Shown: in pieces, positions 33,938 to 46,400 of the stretch
Layout: the number at the start of each line of letters is the position of its first letter
Numbering within the stretch: the first letter of the stretch is position 1
From: Rhodothermus marinus
GTDB taxonomy: Bacteria; Bacteroidota; Rhodothermia; Rhodothermales; Rhodothermaceae
Reading direction: 5' to 3'
Assembly: GCF_009936275.1 (NCBI RefSeq)
Contig: NZ_AP019797.1
Span: 1,169,501-1,233,500 of the forward strand
DNA: 64,000 nt
Translations under genes and position numbers: made by a program
Notes under the pieces: model-generated
What the model saw: only the letters and a program-made list of their open reading frames with translations
Database searches by the model: none
Told to the model about the DNA's origin: nothing

Positions 33938-36127
33938 ATGGCCCGCACGGCAACAGGCACTGCTTCCGAGACGATCCGCACCGACGGCCGGCCGTCGGAC
34001 CGCCTTGCGTTTGCCGTGCCGCAGGCGACCCGTCCCCGGCCTGTGCCGCCGGGCCGTCCACTGGACGATCCGCGCCTGTACTTCAACCGGGAGCTGAGCT
34101 GGATCGACTTCAACTGGCGCGTGCTCTTTCAGGCGCTCGATCCGCGCGTCCCCCTGCTGGAGCGCGTTCGCTTTCTGGCCATCACCTCGACCAACCTCGA
34201 CGAGTTTTTCCGCAAGCGCTACGGTGGCCTCAAGCGCCAGGAAGCCGCCGGCGTGCGCCAGCTCTCGCCCGACGGCCGCACGCCCACCGAGCAGCTCCGC
34301 CTGATCCGGGAGGCGCTCCGGCCCATGTACGACTGCATGTACCGCCTCTGGCGCGAGGAGCTGCGGCCGGCCCTGGCCCGTGAAGCCGGCGTGCATGTGC
34401 TCGACTACGAGCAGCTCGACGAAGCGCAGCGGCGCTACCTGACCCGTTACTTCGAAGAACAGATCTTTCCGGTGCTGACGCCGCTGGCCGTCGATCCCGG
34501 CCATCCGTTTCCGCTCATTTCGAACCTGAGCCTGTCGCTGGCCGTGCTGCTGCGCCATCCGAAGCAGGGCACCGAGCATTTTGCCCGGGTCAAAGTGCCC
34601 ACCGACCGCGGACGCTGGGTGCCGCTCGAAAAGCCGCTGCACTTCGTACCGCTCGAAGAAGTGGTGCGACACCACCTGCCCGAGGTATTCCGGGGTATGG
34701 AAGTGCAGGGCGCCTGGGCCTTCCGCATCACGCGCAACGCGGACGTCCGACGCGCTGAAGAGGAGGCCGAGGACCTGATCGCGATGATCGCCGAGGAGCT
34801 GCGCGAGCGGCGCTTTGCGCCCGTGGTGCGCATGGAAGCCGAGCACACCATGCCGGATCGGGTGCGGCAGCTCCTGATGGAGGAACTGGAGCTGGATCCG
34901 GAAGACCTGTTCGAGGTGGACGGTCCGATCGACCTGGGCGATTGCCAGGCGCTGGCCGAACTGGACCTTCCGGCCTTTCGCTACGAACCCTGGGAGCCCA
35001 TCATTCCCCCGGCGCTCGTGCACGAAGGCGAAGCGCAGGATCGGGTGACCATTTTCGACATCCTGCGGCAGCGCGACGTGCTCGTGCATCATCCCTACGA
35101 GTCGTTTGCGGCCAGCGTGCAGCGCTTTCTCGAAGAAGCCGCCGACGATCCGCACGTGCTGGCCATCAAACAGACGCTCTATCGCACTTCCAGCGATTCG
35201 CCCATCATGAAGGCGCTCATGCGGGCGGCCGAGCACGGCAAGCAGGTGGCCGTGCTCGTCGAGGTCAAGGCCCGCTTCGACGAAGCGAACAACATCGAAT
35301 GGGGTCAGCAGCTTGAGCGGGCCGGCGTGCACGTCACCTACGGGCTCGTCGGGTTGAAGACGCACGCCAAGGTGACGCTGGTGGTGCGCGAGGAAAACGG
35401 CCGGCTGCGCACCTACGGCCACATCGGCACGGGCAACTACAATCCGGAAACGGCCCGCCAGTACGCCGATCTGGGGCTGCTGACCGGCCGCGAAGACATC
35501 GGTCGCGATCTGGTCAACCTGTTCCACTTCCTGACGGGCTTTGCGCCCGAGCAGCAGTACCAGAAGTTGCTGGTGGCGCCGCGCGATCTGCGTCCGGCGC
35601 TGGTGCGGCTCATCCGCCAGGAGGTGGCGCATCACCAGCAGCACGGCAACGGCCGCATCATCGCCAAGATGAACGGCCTCGACGACGTCGGCATCATTCA
35701 GGAGCTGTACCGCGCCTCGCAGGCCGGCGTGCCCATCGATCTGATCGTGCGCGGGCCGTGTCGGCTCCGCCCCGGTCTGAAGGGCTACAGCGAAACGATT
35801 CGGGTCATCAGTATCGTCGGGCGTTTTCTGGAGCACAGCCGCGTTTATTACTTCCACAACAACGGCGATCCACTCATCTACATCGGCAGCGCCGACTGGA
35901 TGCGGCGCAACCTGGACGACCGCGTCGAGGTGCTGGCGCCTGTCGAAGACCCGCAACTCCGGCGGCGGCTGACGCGTCTGCTGGAGCTGGCCCTGGAAGA
36001 TCACCGCACGGCCTGGGAGTTGCAGCCCGACGGCCGGTACGTCCTGCGCAGGCCCCGCGAAGGCGAGGAAGCATTGGGCTTTCAGGAGCAGTTGATAGTG
36101 CGTGGACGGGTACACAAACCTGTTTGA
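33938..36127 (+). CDS. ppk1: Polyphosphate kinase 1
   Basis: 729 residues. It polymerises the gamma-phosphate of ATP into polyphosphate, reversibly, at the inner membrane face. Landmarks: YFNRELSWIDFNWRVL (N-domain), RVRFLAITSTNLDEFF, FPLISNLSLSLAVLL, the autophosphorylated His H476 in GLKTHAKVTLVV, IGTGNYNPETARQYADLGLLT, and H633 in FLEHSRVYYFHNNGDP. All match the E. coli active-site histidines. The N-terminal about 45 residues are a low-complexity Pro/Arg-rich leader, so a later GTG start is possible. It follows Usp and Acg-type genes, fitting a stress/energy context, and precedes a large sensor kinase. Confidence 0.95.
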   Translation: MARTATGTASETIRTDGRPSDRLAFAVPQATRPRPVPPGRPLDDPRLYFNRELSWIDFNWRVLFQALDPRVPLLERVRFLAITSTNLDEFFRKRYGGLKRQEAAGVRQLSPDGRTPTEQLRLIREALRPMYDCMYRLWREELRPALAREAGVHVLDYEQLDEAQRRYLTRYFEEQIFPVLTPLAVDPGHPFPLISNLSLSLAVLLRHPKQGTEHFARVKVPTDRGRWVPLEKPLHFVPLEEVVRHHLPEVFRGMEVQGAWAFRITRNADVRRAEEEAEDLIAMIAEELRERRFAPVVRMEAEHTMPDRVRQLLMEELELDPEDLFEVDGPIDLGDCQALAELDLPAFRYEPWEPIIPPALVHEGEAQDRVTIFDILRQRDVLVHHPYESFAASVQRFLEEAADDPHVLAIKQTLYRTSSDSPIMKALMRAAEHGKQVAVLVEVKARFDEANNIEWGQQLERAGVHVTYGLVGLKTHAKVTLVVREENGRLRTYGHIGTGNYNPETARQYADLGLLTGREDIGRDLVNLFHFLTGFAPEQQYQKLLVAPRDLRPALVRLIRQEVAHHQQHGNGRIIAKMNGLDDVGIIQELYRASQAGVPIDLIVRGPCRLRPGLKGYSETIRVISIVGRFLEHSRVYYFHNNGDPLIYIGSADWMRRNLDDRVEVLAPVEDPQLRRRLTRLLELALEDHRTAWELQPDGRYVLRRPREGEEALGFQEQLIVRGRVHKPV

Positions 36128-36182
36128 CCTGGGAATAACATTTGCTTAAATGTCAAGAAATGGAGCGTAACAGGATGTCTGT

Positions 36183-39260
<3,078 letters not shown>

Positions 39261-39266
<6 letters not shown>

Positions 39267-39298
39267 TTCGAAGCCGGCAAACCGGCTTCGAATCAGCC
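39261..39298. terminator. Perfect 17-bp hairpin between convergent genes
   Basis: 39261-39277 pairs perfectly with 39282-39298 around a 4-nt CAAA loop. The left arm includes the kinase stop codon. Neither side has a T run, so intrinsic termination is doubtful, but the position between convergent genes suggests an end-of-transcript structure. Confidence 0.55.
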
Positions 39299-39309
39299 CC
39301 GCCCTGATG

Positions 39310-42300
39310 TTAATTCCGATCGATCACCAGCGCACGCCGTATCACGTGCGACTGTTGCTGCAATTCCAGTTGATAGAGTCCGGAGGCAAGTGTCGGCAAT
39401 TGCAGGTGTAGCCGCTGCCAGCCTCGCGTGACCTCGTGTGTTTCCTGCCAGACGAGACGCCCTGTCAGGTCGTACAGGCGCAGGCGGATCGGTCCGGCCT
39501 CAGGGCTGCCCACATGCAAGGAAAGGAAACGTCGGGCCGGCTGAGGATACAGCGCGCGCAGCGTAAAGGTAGCGGGCACAACTTCGGCCCGTTCGGCCTC
39601 TGTAAAAGCCTGGCGCACTTCGATGGCCACCGAGTCGTAGGCGACGGCACCCCAGGCATCGACCACCGTCAGCCGTACCATGTACTGCCCCGGCGTCTGA
39701 AACGTATGGGTAAGGCGTGGGCCGCTACCGGTGGCCCCATCGCCGAAATCCCAGCGGAAATTCAGGGCATCACCGTCGGGATCAGAAGATCCCGACGCAT
39801 CGAAGGTCACGGTTAACGGAGCCAGCCCAACGGTGGTGTCTGTCTGAAGCGAGGCGACCGGAGGGCGATTCTGGCGCGATGGGCCAAGCTGTCCGAGCCA
39901 GACCGCGTTGAACGGGATCGCTGAGAACGTTTCGGATACGCTGAGGTAGCCAAGCTGTTGGCCATCGTCCAACAGGATCCAGCCGTTCCGGGGACTGGTG
40001 ACCATCAGGAAATTCCCATCTGGAGAAAAGCAGGGACGTAGTGGATCGATAACCACACCCTTGGTACGCTCAGGAAAGCCGGCAACCAGAAGTTTCCCCT
40101 GCTCGTAGTCGGCCAGCACCACGTCAATGGTATCATTCACGACAAGGTTAAAAGCCAGTAGATCCGGATTCAACGGATAGTAGATCGGGTTGCCGATGCT
40201 GATAGTCGGTTCCTGGGCCGGCAGCAGCGTGTAGATCTGGTCGCTGGAAAAATCGACTTCGTAGGCCGACCAGTAGCTGAAAGGACGACCGCCCAGTTGG
40301 ATGCGATTGAGTGCGTCGAACACAATGCGGGGGACGGCAGGGTTGGGCGACCAGTTGACCACGTCGGGATAGGCAATCGTTTTCACCTTCACGTACATCG
40401 TGCTGGTAGGCTCCAGCGGGAGCTGATAGACAGTTTCACCATCCCAGAAATACAGCGTGGCGTCATTCTCGTGGGCAGAAACAATGGCGGCGATTCCTCC
40501 ATCCGGACTGATCGAGGCGTTCCAGAGATCGCCGGGTTGATCCAGATAGAAGTCGAATTCGTAGATCTCTCCGCTGTTCAGGTCGATCGCCGTCAGATAG
40601 CCTTCGGGGTTGACAAACCACAGGGAGCTACCGTCCCGGGTGCCCGAGAGCTGGGCGACATCGAGGCTTCCATCATCGTACTGGGTAAAGCGCGCCTGTA
40701 CGACGTCGATCACGCCGAGCTGCACATTATTCGGATCGGTCATATCGATCAGACCGATTTCTCCTTCGTACTGATAGAACCAGGGATCCCAGAGCACGAA
40801 GAAAATCAGCGAGCTCTGTACCTGCGGCGCGGGTATATCGTTACCCTGATCGCCGCCCTGGCCCACCTCCGGCGTGATCCCGACCATATCAAAAGCCTGG
40901 CGCACGACCTGTAGTTCGGTACCTTCGCCGTACAGGTCCTTTGTGGCCTGCTCGACGGCTTTCCGCAGGTCGCCGAACTGACTGTTGCGCGTCAGGTACT
41001 GGCTCAGCGCCCGGTAGTAGATCCGGGCGCCTTTTTCAGATCCGATCTGTTCGATGATATGCGCTGCAGCCCGGTTCGGAATGCCGCTATTAATGTGTAC
41101 GCCGCCGTTATCCTGATTGATATCCAGATTGCGATACTCGGACATATGGGCGGGCTGGCGGCTCAGGACGTGATCGCCGCCGGGATTTTTCAGGTCGCGC
41201 AGGGCCTGCTTCCCGGTCTCCGGGCGCACGATGCCCTCACCCATCAGAAAATCGCCGGTAGCCAGCGCGGCAAAGACGTCGGCAAAGGATTCATTGAGGG
41301 CACCGGACTGAAACTGATAGACCAGATTCGCCGTGTGTTCGATAACGCCATGAGCCATCTCGTGCACGCCGACGTCGGGGTTACCGGCCAGCGGAAGAAA
41401 TTCACGGTCTCCGTCTCCATAAGCCATGACGCGCCCGTTCCAGAAGGCATTGTCCATGGGACGGCCGCCGTCGGTCACGTGAATGACCGACAGGATGGTG
41501 CCCCCCTGACCATCGATGGCATTCCGCCCGAACTGAGTGTGGAAAAACGTAAAGGCCTGATAGTGATTCCAGTGAGCCGAGACGGCGACCGGGTCGCTCC
41601 AGGTATTGTTCGAGGACGAGACCGGGATCAGGTTGGTGTTTTGATTCAGGTCGCGGTTTCCGGCATTCAGTACAATGGCACCGCCTTTAGGCGAATCGGG
41701 CAGGCGTGAGCCGCTCAGGTCTAAGGACGGCAGATCCCAGATCATAAAGTAGCCGGAGGCAGGATCGTAATAAACCCGCAGTGTGCGGGTATTGCCAAGC
41801 ACATCCTGCGCCTGCGCATCGACGAATTGGCCCTGCAGGCTGGGTAATGGGGTATAGGCAATCTCCGGTGCGTCCGGGATGGCGCCGGGTTCGGTCGGCC
41901 TGAGGGTACAGTAGTTGGCAAAAGTGTGCAGAATCTGGCCTGTTTGGGCGTCGATCAGGTAGGTGTAACGTTCCACCCAGTTGGGACGGATGTCCACCTC
42001 GTAAGCCAGCCGCCATCCGCTTTCCTGATGACGGTACCAGACGAGTTGAGGCGGCTGTTCGTCGAGCCCCAGCGCGTCGCGAAGTGCCGGACCGGGAGGC
42101 TGCCAGCGTCCTTTTCGCCGCAGATCGGCCGCGGCCTGCTCATAGGCCTCGGCGGCGGTCAGCCAGGGCGTTGGTGCAGATGGCCCGCTGGGTGTGGGTT
42201 CATAGGTGCCGTTCACCGCATAGATCTGACCTCCGGCATCCACATGCACCCGTAGCTCTGCCGCCCAGACCGGGTAGCCCCGGTAGCGTTGTTCAAAGCG

Positions 42301-42777
42301 CAAGTGGGTATAACCCAGCGCGTCCCGACTGACATCCTGCAGGCGTAATTCTTCGCGCGGGTTCTCCAGCCCGAACAGTCGGCGATGACGCTGGAGAAAG
42401 TCCATGACCTGTCGAGATACATCCTGTGCGCGCTTACCGGCCACTTGGTCCAGGCGACCGCTCATCCAGCGAACGGTGCCATTGGGAGCGCGGTGAATTG
42501 TTGGCCCCTCCAGTTGTTGCAAACGGACTGGCTTTTTGCCCGGCAGCGTACGAAACGTCAGCCGACCAACCGGGCGGCCGTAGCGGAGTAGCGAACCACG
42601 CGGCTGCGCGAGTAGCTGCTGGAGTTGTTGCGAGGTTTCGATAAGCGGAAAGTCCAGCCGTTCGGGCAGCGGCGGCAACGGACGTCCATCGCGTAGCGAT
42701 TTCTGGGCCGTAGCCTGCAGGGGAAGTACCAGAAGCAGCAGGGCCCCTGCCAGAAAAGAGCATCGTGTGCGCTTCAT
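39310..42777 (-). CDS. T9SS-secreted thermolysin-family (M4) metalloprotease with PKD domain
   Basis: 1155 residues. Signal peptide 1-24; FTP and PepSY-type propeptide about 50-230 (inhibits and folds the enzyme); M4 catalytic domain about 290-640 with zinc ligands H472 and H476 and general base E473 in VHEMAHGV, third ligand E496 in GALNESFADVF, and DNGGVHINSGIPNRA for the transition-state His. A beta-propeller-like region follows (about 655-1000), then PKD about 1010-1085 (FDASGSSDPDGDALNFRWDFGDG) and a T9SS sorting domain (LYPQPARRFLSLHV, LASGLYQLEL). The protease should be exported, matured and left on the surface or released. Its ATG overlaps the stop of the upstream lipoprotein gene by 4 bp. 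Confidence 0.94.
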   Translation of the reverse strand: MKRTRCSFLAGALLLLVLPLQATAQKSLRDGRPLPPLPERLDFPLIETSQQLQQLLAQPRGSLLRYGRPVGRLTFRTLPGKKPVRLQQLEGPTIHRAPNGTVRWMSGRLDQVAGKRAQDVSRQVMDFLQRHRRLFGLENPREELRLQDVSRDALGYTHLRFEQRYRGYPVWAAELRVHVDAGGQIYAVNGTYEPTPSGPSAPTPWLTAAEAYEQAAADLRRKGRWQPPGPALRDALGLDEQPPQLVWYRHQESGWRLAYEVDIRPNWVERYTYLIDAQTGQILHTFANYCTLRPTEPGAIPDAPEIAYTPLPSLQGQFVDAQAQDVLGNTRTLRVYYDPASGYFMIWDLPSLDLSGSRLPDSPKGGAIVLNAGNRDLNQNTNLIPVSSSNNTWSDPVAVSAHWNHYQAFTFFHTQFGRNAIDGQGGTILSVIHVTDGGRPMDNAFWNGRVMAYGDGDREFLPLAGNPDVGVHEMAHGVIEHTANLVYQFQSGALNESFADVFAALATGDFLMGEGIVRPETGKQALRDLKNPGGDHVLSRQPAHMSEYRNLDINQDNGGVHINSGIPNRAAAHIIEQIGSEKGARIYYRALSQYLTRNSQFGDLRKAVEQATKDLYGEGTELQVVRQAFDMVGITPEVGQGGDQGNDIPAPQVQSSLIFFVLWDPWFYQYEGEIGLIDMTDPNNVQLGVIDVVQARFTQYDDGSLDVAQLSGTRDGSSLWFVNPEGYLTAIDLNSGEIYEFDFYLDQPGDLWNASISPDGGIAAIVSAHENDATLYFWDGETVYQLPLEPTSTMYVKVKTIAYPDVVNWSPNPAVPRIVFDALNRIQLGGRPFSYWSAYEVDFSSDQIYTLLPAQEPTISIGNPIYYPLNPDLLAFNLVVNDTIDVVLADYEQGKLLVAGFPERTKGVVIDPLRPCFSPDGNFLMVTSPRNGWILLDDGQQLGYLSVSETFSAIPFNAVWLGQLGPSRQNRPPVASLQTDTTVGLAPLTVTFDASGSSDPDGDALNFRWDFGDGATGSGPRLTHTFQTPGQYMVRLTVVDAWGAVAYDSVAIEVRQAFTEAERAEVVPATFTLRALYPQPARRFLSLHVGSPEAGPIRLRLYDLTGRLVWQETHEVTRGWQRLHLQLPTLASGLYQLELQQQSHVIRRALVIDRN

Positions 42778-43181
42778 GGCTGCCGGACATTCTGGTTTAG
42801 CATTTCATAGAGCATCTGAAGCGTGCGCGTGACCGCATGGGTATCGGATGGACTCCAGACCCATTGCGCTGTGTCGCGGGACGTATATCGGCGGATAAAG
42901 CGACTGTAATTGCCGGGGGAGTTGTAAGCCGGGAGTGTCTGTAATTGTCTGTAGACTGCTTCGATCTGTTGTCGTTGTGTTCGACGCAGTTTGCCCCGGG
43001 TTCGGGTTTGAGGAGGATCCCCCGGGCTCTGGCGCCACATTTCGATGGTGCCGTCACGCCAGACGGTGTAGCCCTGTTGCAGCCCGGTAAAGCCGCCGCC
43101 CTCTCCCCAGGAAAGCCAGGGCTTCGTGCTGCGACAGGAACTGGTGCTCAGCAGAAGCACGAGCAAAAGTAATCTGCACAT
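42774..43181 (-). CDS. Small lipoprotein resembling emfourin-type M4 protease inhibitors
   Basis: 135 residues. Lipobox LLLSTSSC with the Cys at 16, so the mature protein is lipid-anchored. The mature part has GEGGGFTGLQQGYTVWRDG followed by a strand and a helix-rich half with QRQQIEAVYRQLQTLP, then QWVWSP and a C-terminal helix TRTLQMLYEMLN. The opening GGFxG with short beta strands and the central helix match what I recall of emfourin (protealysin inhibitor), a family found beside M4 protease genes. Here the stop overlaps the M4 protease start (ATGA), so both are made together. Inhibition of the neighbouring protease is inference from resemblance and coupling. The ATG at 43181 was chosen over an upstream open frame because of the lipobox. 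Confidence 0.72.
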   Translation of the reverse strand: MCRLLLLVLLLSTSSCRSTKPWLSWGEGGGFTGLQQGYTVWRDGTIEMWRQSPGDPPQTRTRGKLRRTQRQQIEAVYRQLQTLPAYNSPGNYSRFIRRYTSRDTAQWVWSPSDTHAVTRTLQMLYEMLNQNVRQP

Positions 43182-43229
43182 CGGTTCGTGGAATCTGAAG
43201 ACAATTTCATCGCCCGGCAACCGCAACGA

Positions 43230-43275
43230 AAGGTAACCACGGTGTTCTGGCATCACAATCACCCGTTCGGGGGAG
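43230..43275 (-). promoter_or_regulatory. Dyad operator and promoter (site D) of the lipoprotein-M4 protease operon
   Basis: Minus strand: CTCCCCC-GAAC-GGGTGAT (43275-43258), one mismatch in the distal half; -35 TTGTGA (43258-43253); 17 bp; -10 TACCTT (43235-43230). The start codon at 43181 is 48 nt downstream. Confidence 0.73.
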
Positions 43276-43409
43276 GGATGGGTTTCCGATTTTCAGCATT
43301 GAGCGGAAGCAGAGCCAGCCGGCGCGACGAGTGGAGCAGTTTACGACCAGAATTCAGGCCGTTTCGGTTCGGTAATGATTGGCCAAAGTGCTGCGCTTTC
43401 CTTCAGGCC

Positions 43410-43455
43410 ATCCCCCGTTCGGGTGATTGACGGCGCAAGTGCAGGTTGCTAAAGT
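43410..43455 (+). promoter_or_regulatory. Dyad operator and promoter (site E) of the 1544-residue T9SS gene
   Basis: Plus strand: ATCCCCC-GTTC-GGGTGAT (43410-43427); -35 TTGACG (43427-43432); 17 bp; -10 TAAAGT (43450-43455). The start codon at 43491 lies 35 nt downstream, the same distance as in site A. Sites D and E face away from each other within the 309-bp gap (43182-43490), which otherwise holds no gene. Confidence 0.8.
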
Positions 43456-43490
43456 TGGCATTGGGCTGTTTCTGAAAATTTCTGTGTGCA

Positions 43491-46400
43491 ATGAAGATGG
43501 ATCAAGCGGGCACAGTAGTGCACAAAATTTGCGCAAAAAGGATCATTGGGCTGGCACTGATAGCGATCGCCGCCGCCGGCGCCCTTAACACAGGGGTTGG
43601 TTATACGCCAGCATCTTTTCTGGAAGAAAAAGCGTCAGGCATAGCGGTTGCAGGTGCCCATCAGGATCGTGTGATTGGAGGACAGCTGTTTTCCGCAGGC
43701 GGCGAAGTGCAGGTAGAGGTTGCTCCAGCAGGCATCGCCTTCTACACCAGTGAGTTGTGGCTTTTTGAACCTGGGCCGCCTCAGTTTATTGCCACCAATC
43801 GTGATGCAGGCCTTGTCGTTAATCTGGGGCCATTCGACCCTGGTGTGGAATTGGTGTTTGGAATTGTCGTTCGAGAGACGGGGTGGACTTTCAAAATGGG
43901 TCCTGGAGAACGCAATCCTGACGGGATTCCGCATGCAGCTGTAGAATTCATAGCCGAAGGCGAAGCGATCGTAGGTTTTGAGGATCTATACGGAGGTGGA
44001 GATCGAGATTATGACGATGTGGTTTTCATCTTTCGGGGAAGTATTGTTCCAGAACAATGTGGAAATGGAGTAGACGATGACCGTGATGGTTTGATAGATT
44101 GCGAGGATGCTGATTGTGCTGGCGTTGGAGAATGTGGAGAGAACTGTGAAAATAATCGCGACGATGATGGGGATGGCCTCGTGGACTGTCTGGATGCAGA
44201 CTGTTTCAGAGGTTGTGCCGGAATTGGACGTTGTCGAAATTGGCCCCGAATCACAAGTTTGTTCCCGATACAGGGTGCTAATATAGGTTCAGTCACTGTA
44301 ACGCTCGGTTGTTGTAACGTCCAGGAGGGAGCTTCTATCTATCTGGATGGTCCGGGTGGAGAAATACCTGGTCAGAATCTTGGAATCTTTTCTACTGAAG
44401 GTTCCAGTACCGTACAGATCTCTTTTGATTTAAGGGGAAAACTACCTGGTGTATATGATATCCACGTTAACAATCCAGATACAACGTACACGTTTTTGCG
44501 AGGGGCCTTCACCATTACCCAAGGAAGTGGTCGCACAGCAACTCCCTGGTTAGATGTCGCTAGCCGAGAAGTATTCCGTATGGGGAGGGCGCAGCGTATT
44601 AACATCTTCTACGGGAACAGCGGGACGGTCGATACAAGCGCCAAGTTGATTTTTCTGAGCGTTTCGGGGGATGAACAGGCCTGGTTACAAACAGACGTGT
44701 TCGACATCCCACGATCGGAGCTTGTTCTGCTTGCAGGGTCTCTGATGGGTGAGGCGCTTTCTCTGGGAGCAGGTCAGTCATGGACCTTACCCGTTATTGT
44801 GGAAGCGCCCAATATGCCTGGTGAACTGGAACTACAGGCCCGTATGTTTGAAGTTTCAGGGAGCAATTTTCCCTGGGAAGCACTCCCCCCACCACGAGCG
44901 GTTTCGCCAGAAACGTGGCAGAAGGCTCGATACTTATTACAGCAAATGGCTGGTAGTTCATGGGATAGTGTATTGCAGTTTCTATTGCGATCTCGCGGGC
45001 AAGGTAAACCACTGGAGGTCGATAAAGCACTGGCCTTTGCTTCTGTTGCCGCTGTATGGTCTGTCCTGTTGGATGACACTCTGAGCGCCCCCAAAACATT
45101 GTCTTTTCATAGTGCCATTTCTGATATCGAGATCGAGTATCTCTCTACCAGAGAAAGCGGTTTGGGTATTTATGCGGTAGGATCCATTACGGAAAATCCA
45201 AGCCGAGCTGTTATTATAACACATGGCCTCGGTGGCATGGATATTAATAATCCAGAAGACCGATTCGTGAAATTAGGTGTTGCAGTGAAACAGCAGTGTC
45301 CTGATTGTAATGTGTTTATTCTCAACTGGACACCTTTAGCTACAATCAGTTCAATTAATGGATGGAAAACGGATCCATGGTGGGTAGGAGCAAACGGCAT
45401 TCCGCCAGCTGCTAGTTTACTTCGAAATGACCTGCGGAATAGTGGATTTGGTGGGTTGGGTGGTAATGTTCTGGGAGTGGACTTTAAAGAGGCCGGATAT
45501 ATCCCGCCTGATCGGACTATAATGATTGGTGAAAGCTTTGGAAATAAAATAAATGAGATTTTAATTGATGAATATTTGGGATCCGTATCACGTGTGCTTG
45601 CCTGTAACCCGGCTAGCGAAGGCAGTTTGGTTGACCCTCCAAACTTCTTAGGAAAGGCTGATCTGTCTGTTGGTTTTCATACTTTCAGCCTCTTTGATAC
45701 GCAGCAACCAGTTGCTCAATTCGATTTGCTATTGCAGACAAGAGAAGGTATGGATGATGTTGGCGAGCACACTTTCGGAGTTGTTCAACTGGGCAATTGG
45801 GTGGCTTCTGGGGATGTGCGCTGGTTGTTTGGCTCTCCAGAAGAACTGGGACTCTCGGGGCTTACCCGAAACGTTTATAAAGGGTATGAAGGGTTTGTTC
45901 GGCTTGATGGGCTCGTAGAAGAATTACCTTCACCTCTGCCCTCTGAGACCTTATTTATTGCACCCTATGCTTATGCTGCTCTTAAACAAGCATATGAGGA
46001 TGAAATCAAAAGAAAAGTGCGAAGGGTGCGTGTTGTAGGCAGCATGGATCCCAACGATAAAGCCGGTCCACTCGTAGCGTCTCCAGGCGAACCCCTGGCT
46101 TATACGATATTTTTCGAAAACCTTGAGACGGCAACAGCCCCAGCTCAGGAAGTGGTTATTGAGGATCAACTTGATCCGGAGCACATGGATCTGCGCACTT
46201 TTGCGCTGGGTCCTATCATGTTCGGGCGCTGGTCTGCGACACCGCCACCTGGAGCGAAAAGCTATAGTACCACGCTGGATCTTCGTCCAGACCAGCCTCT
46301 ACTTGTGCAAATAGAGGCTGGTCTGGATACCGTTACGGCGCGGGTAACGTGGCGGCTAACGTCCATAGATCCAGAAACGGGGGAGCTGCCTAAGGATCCT

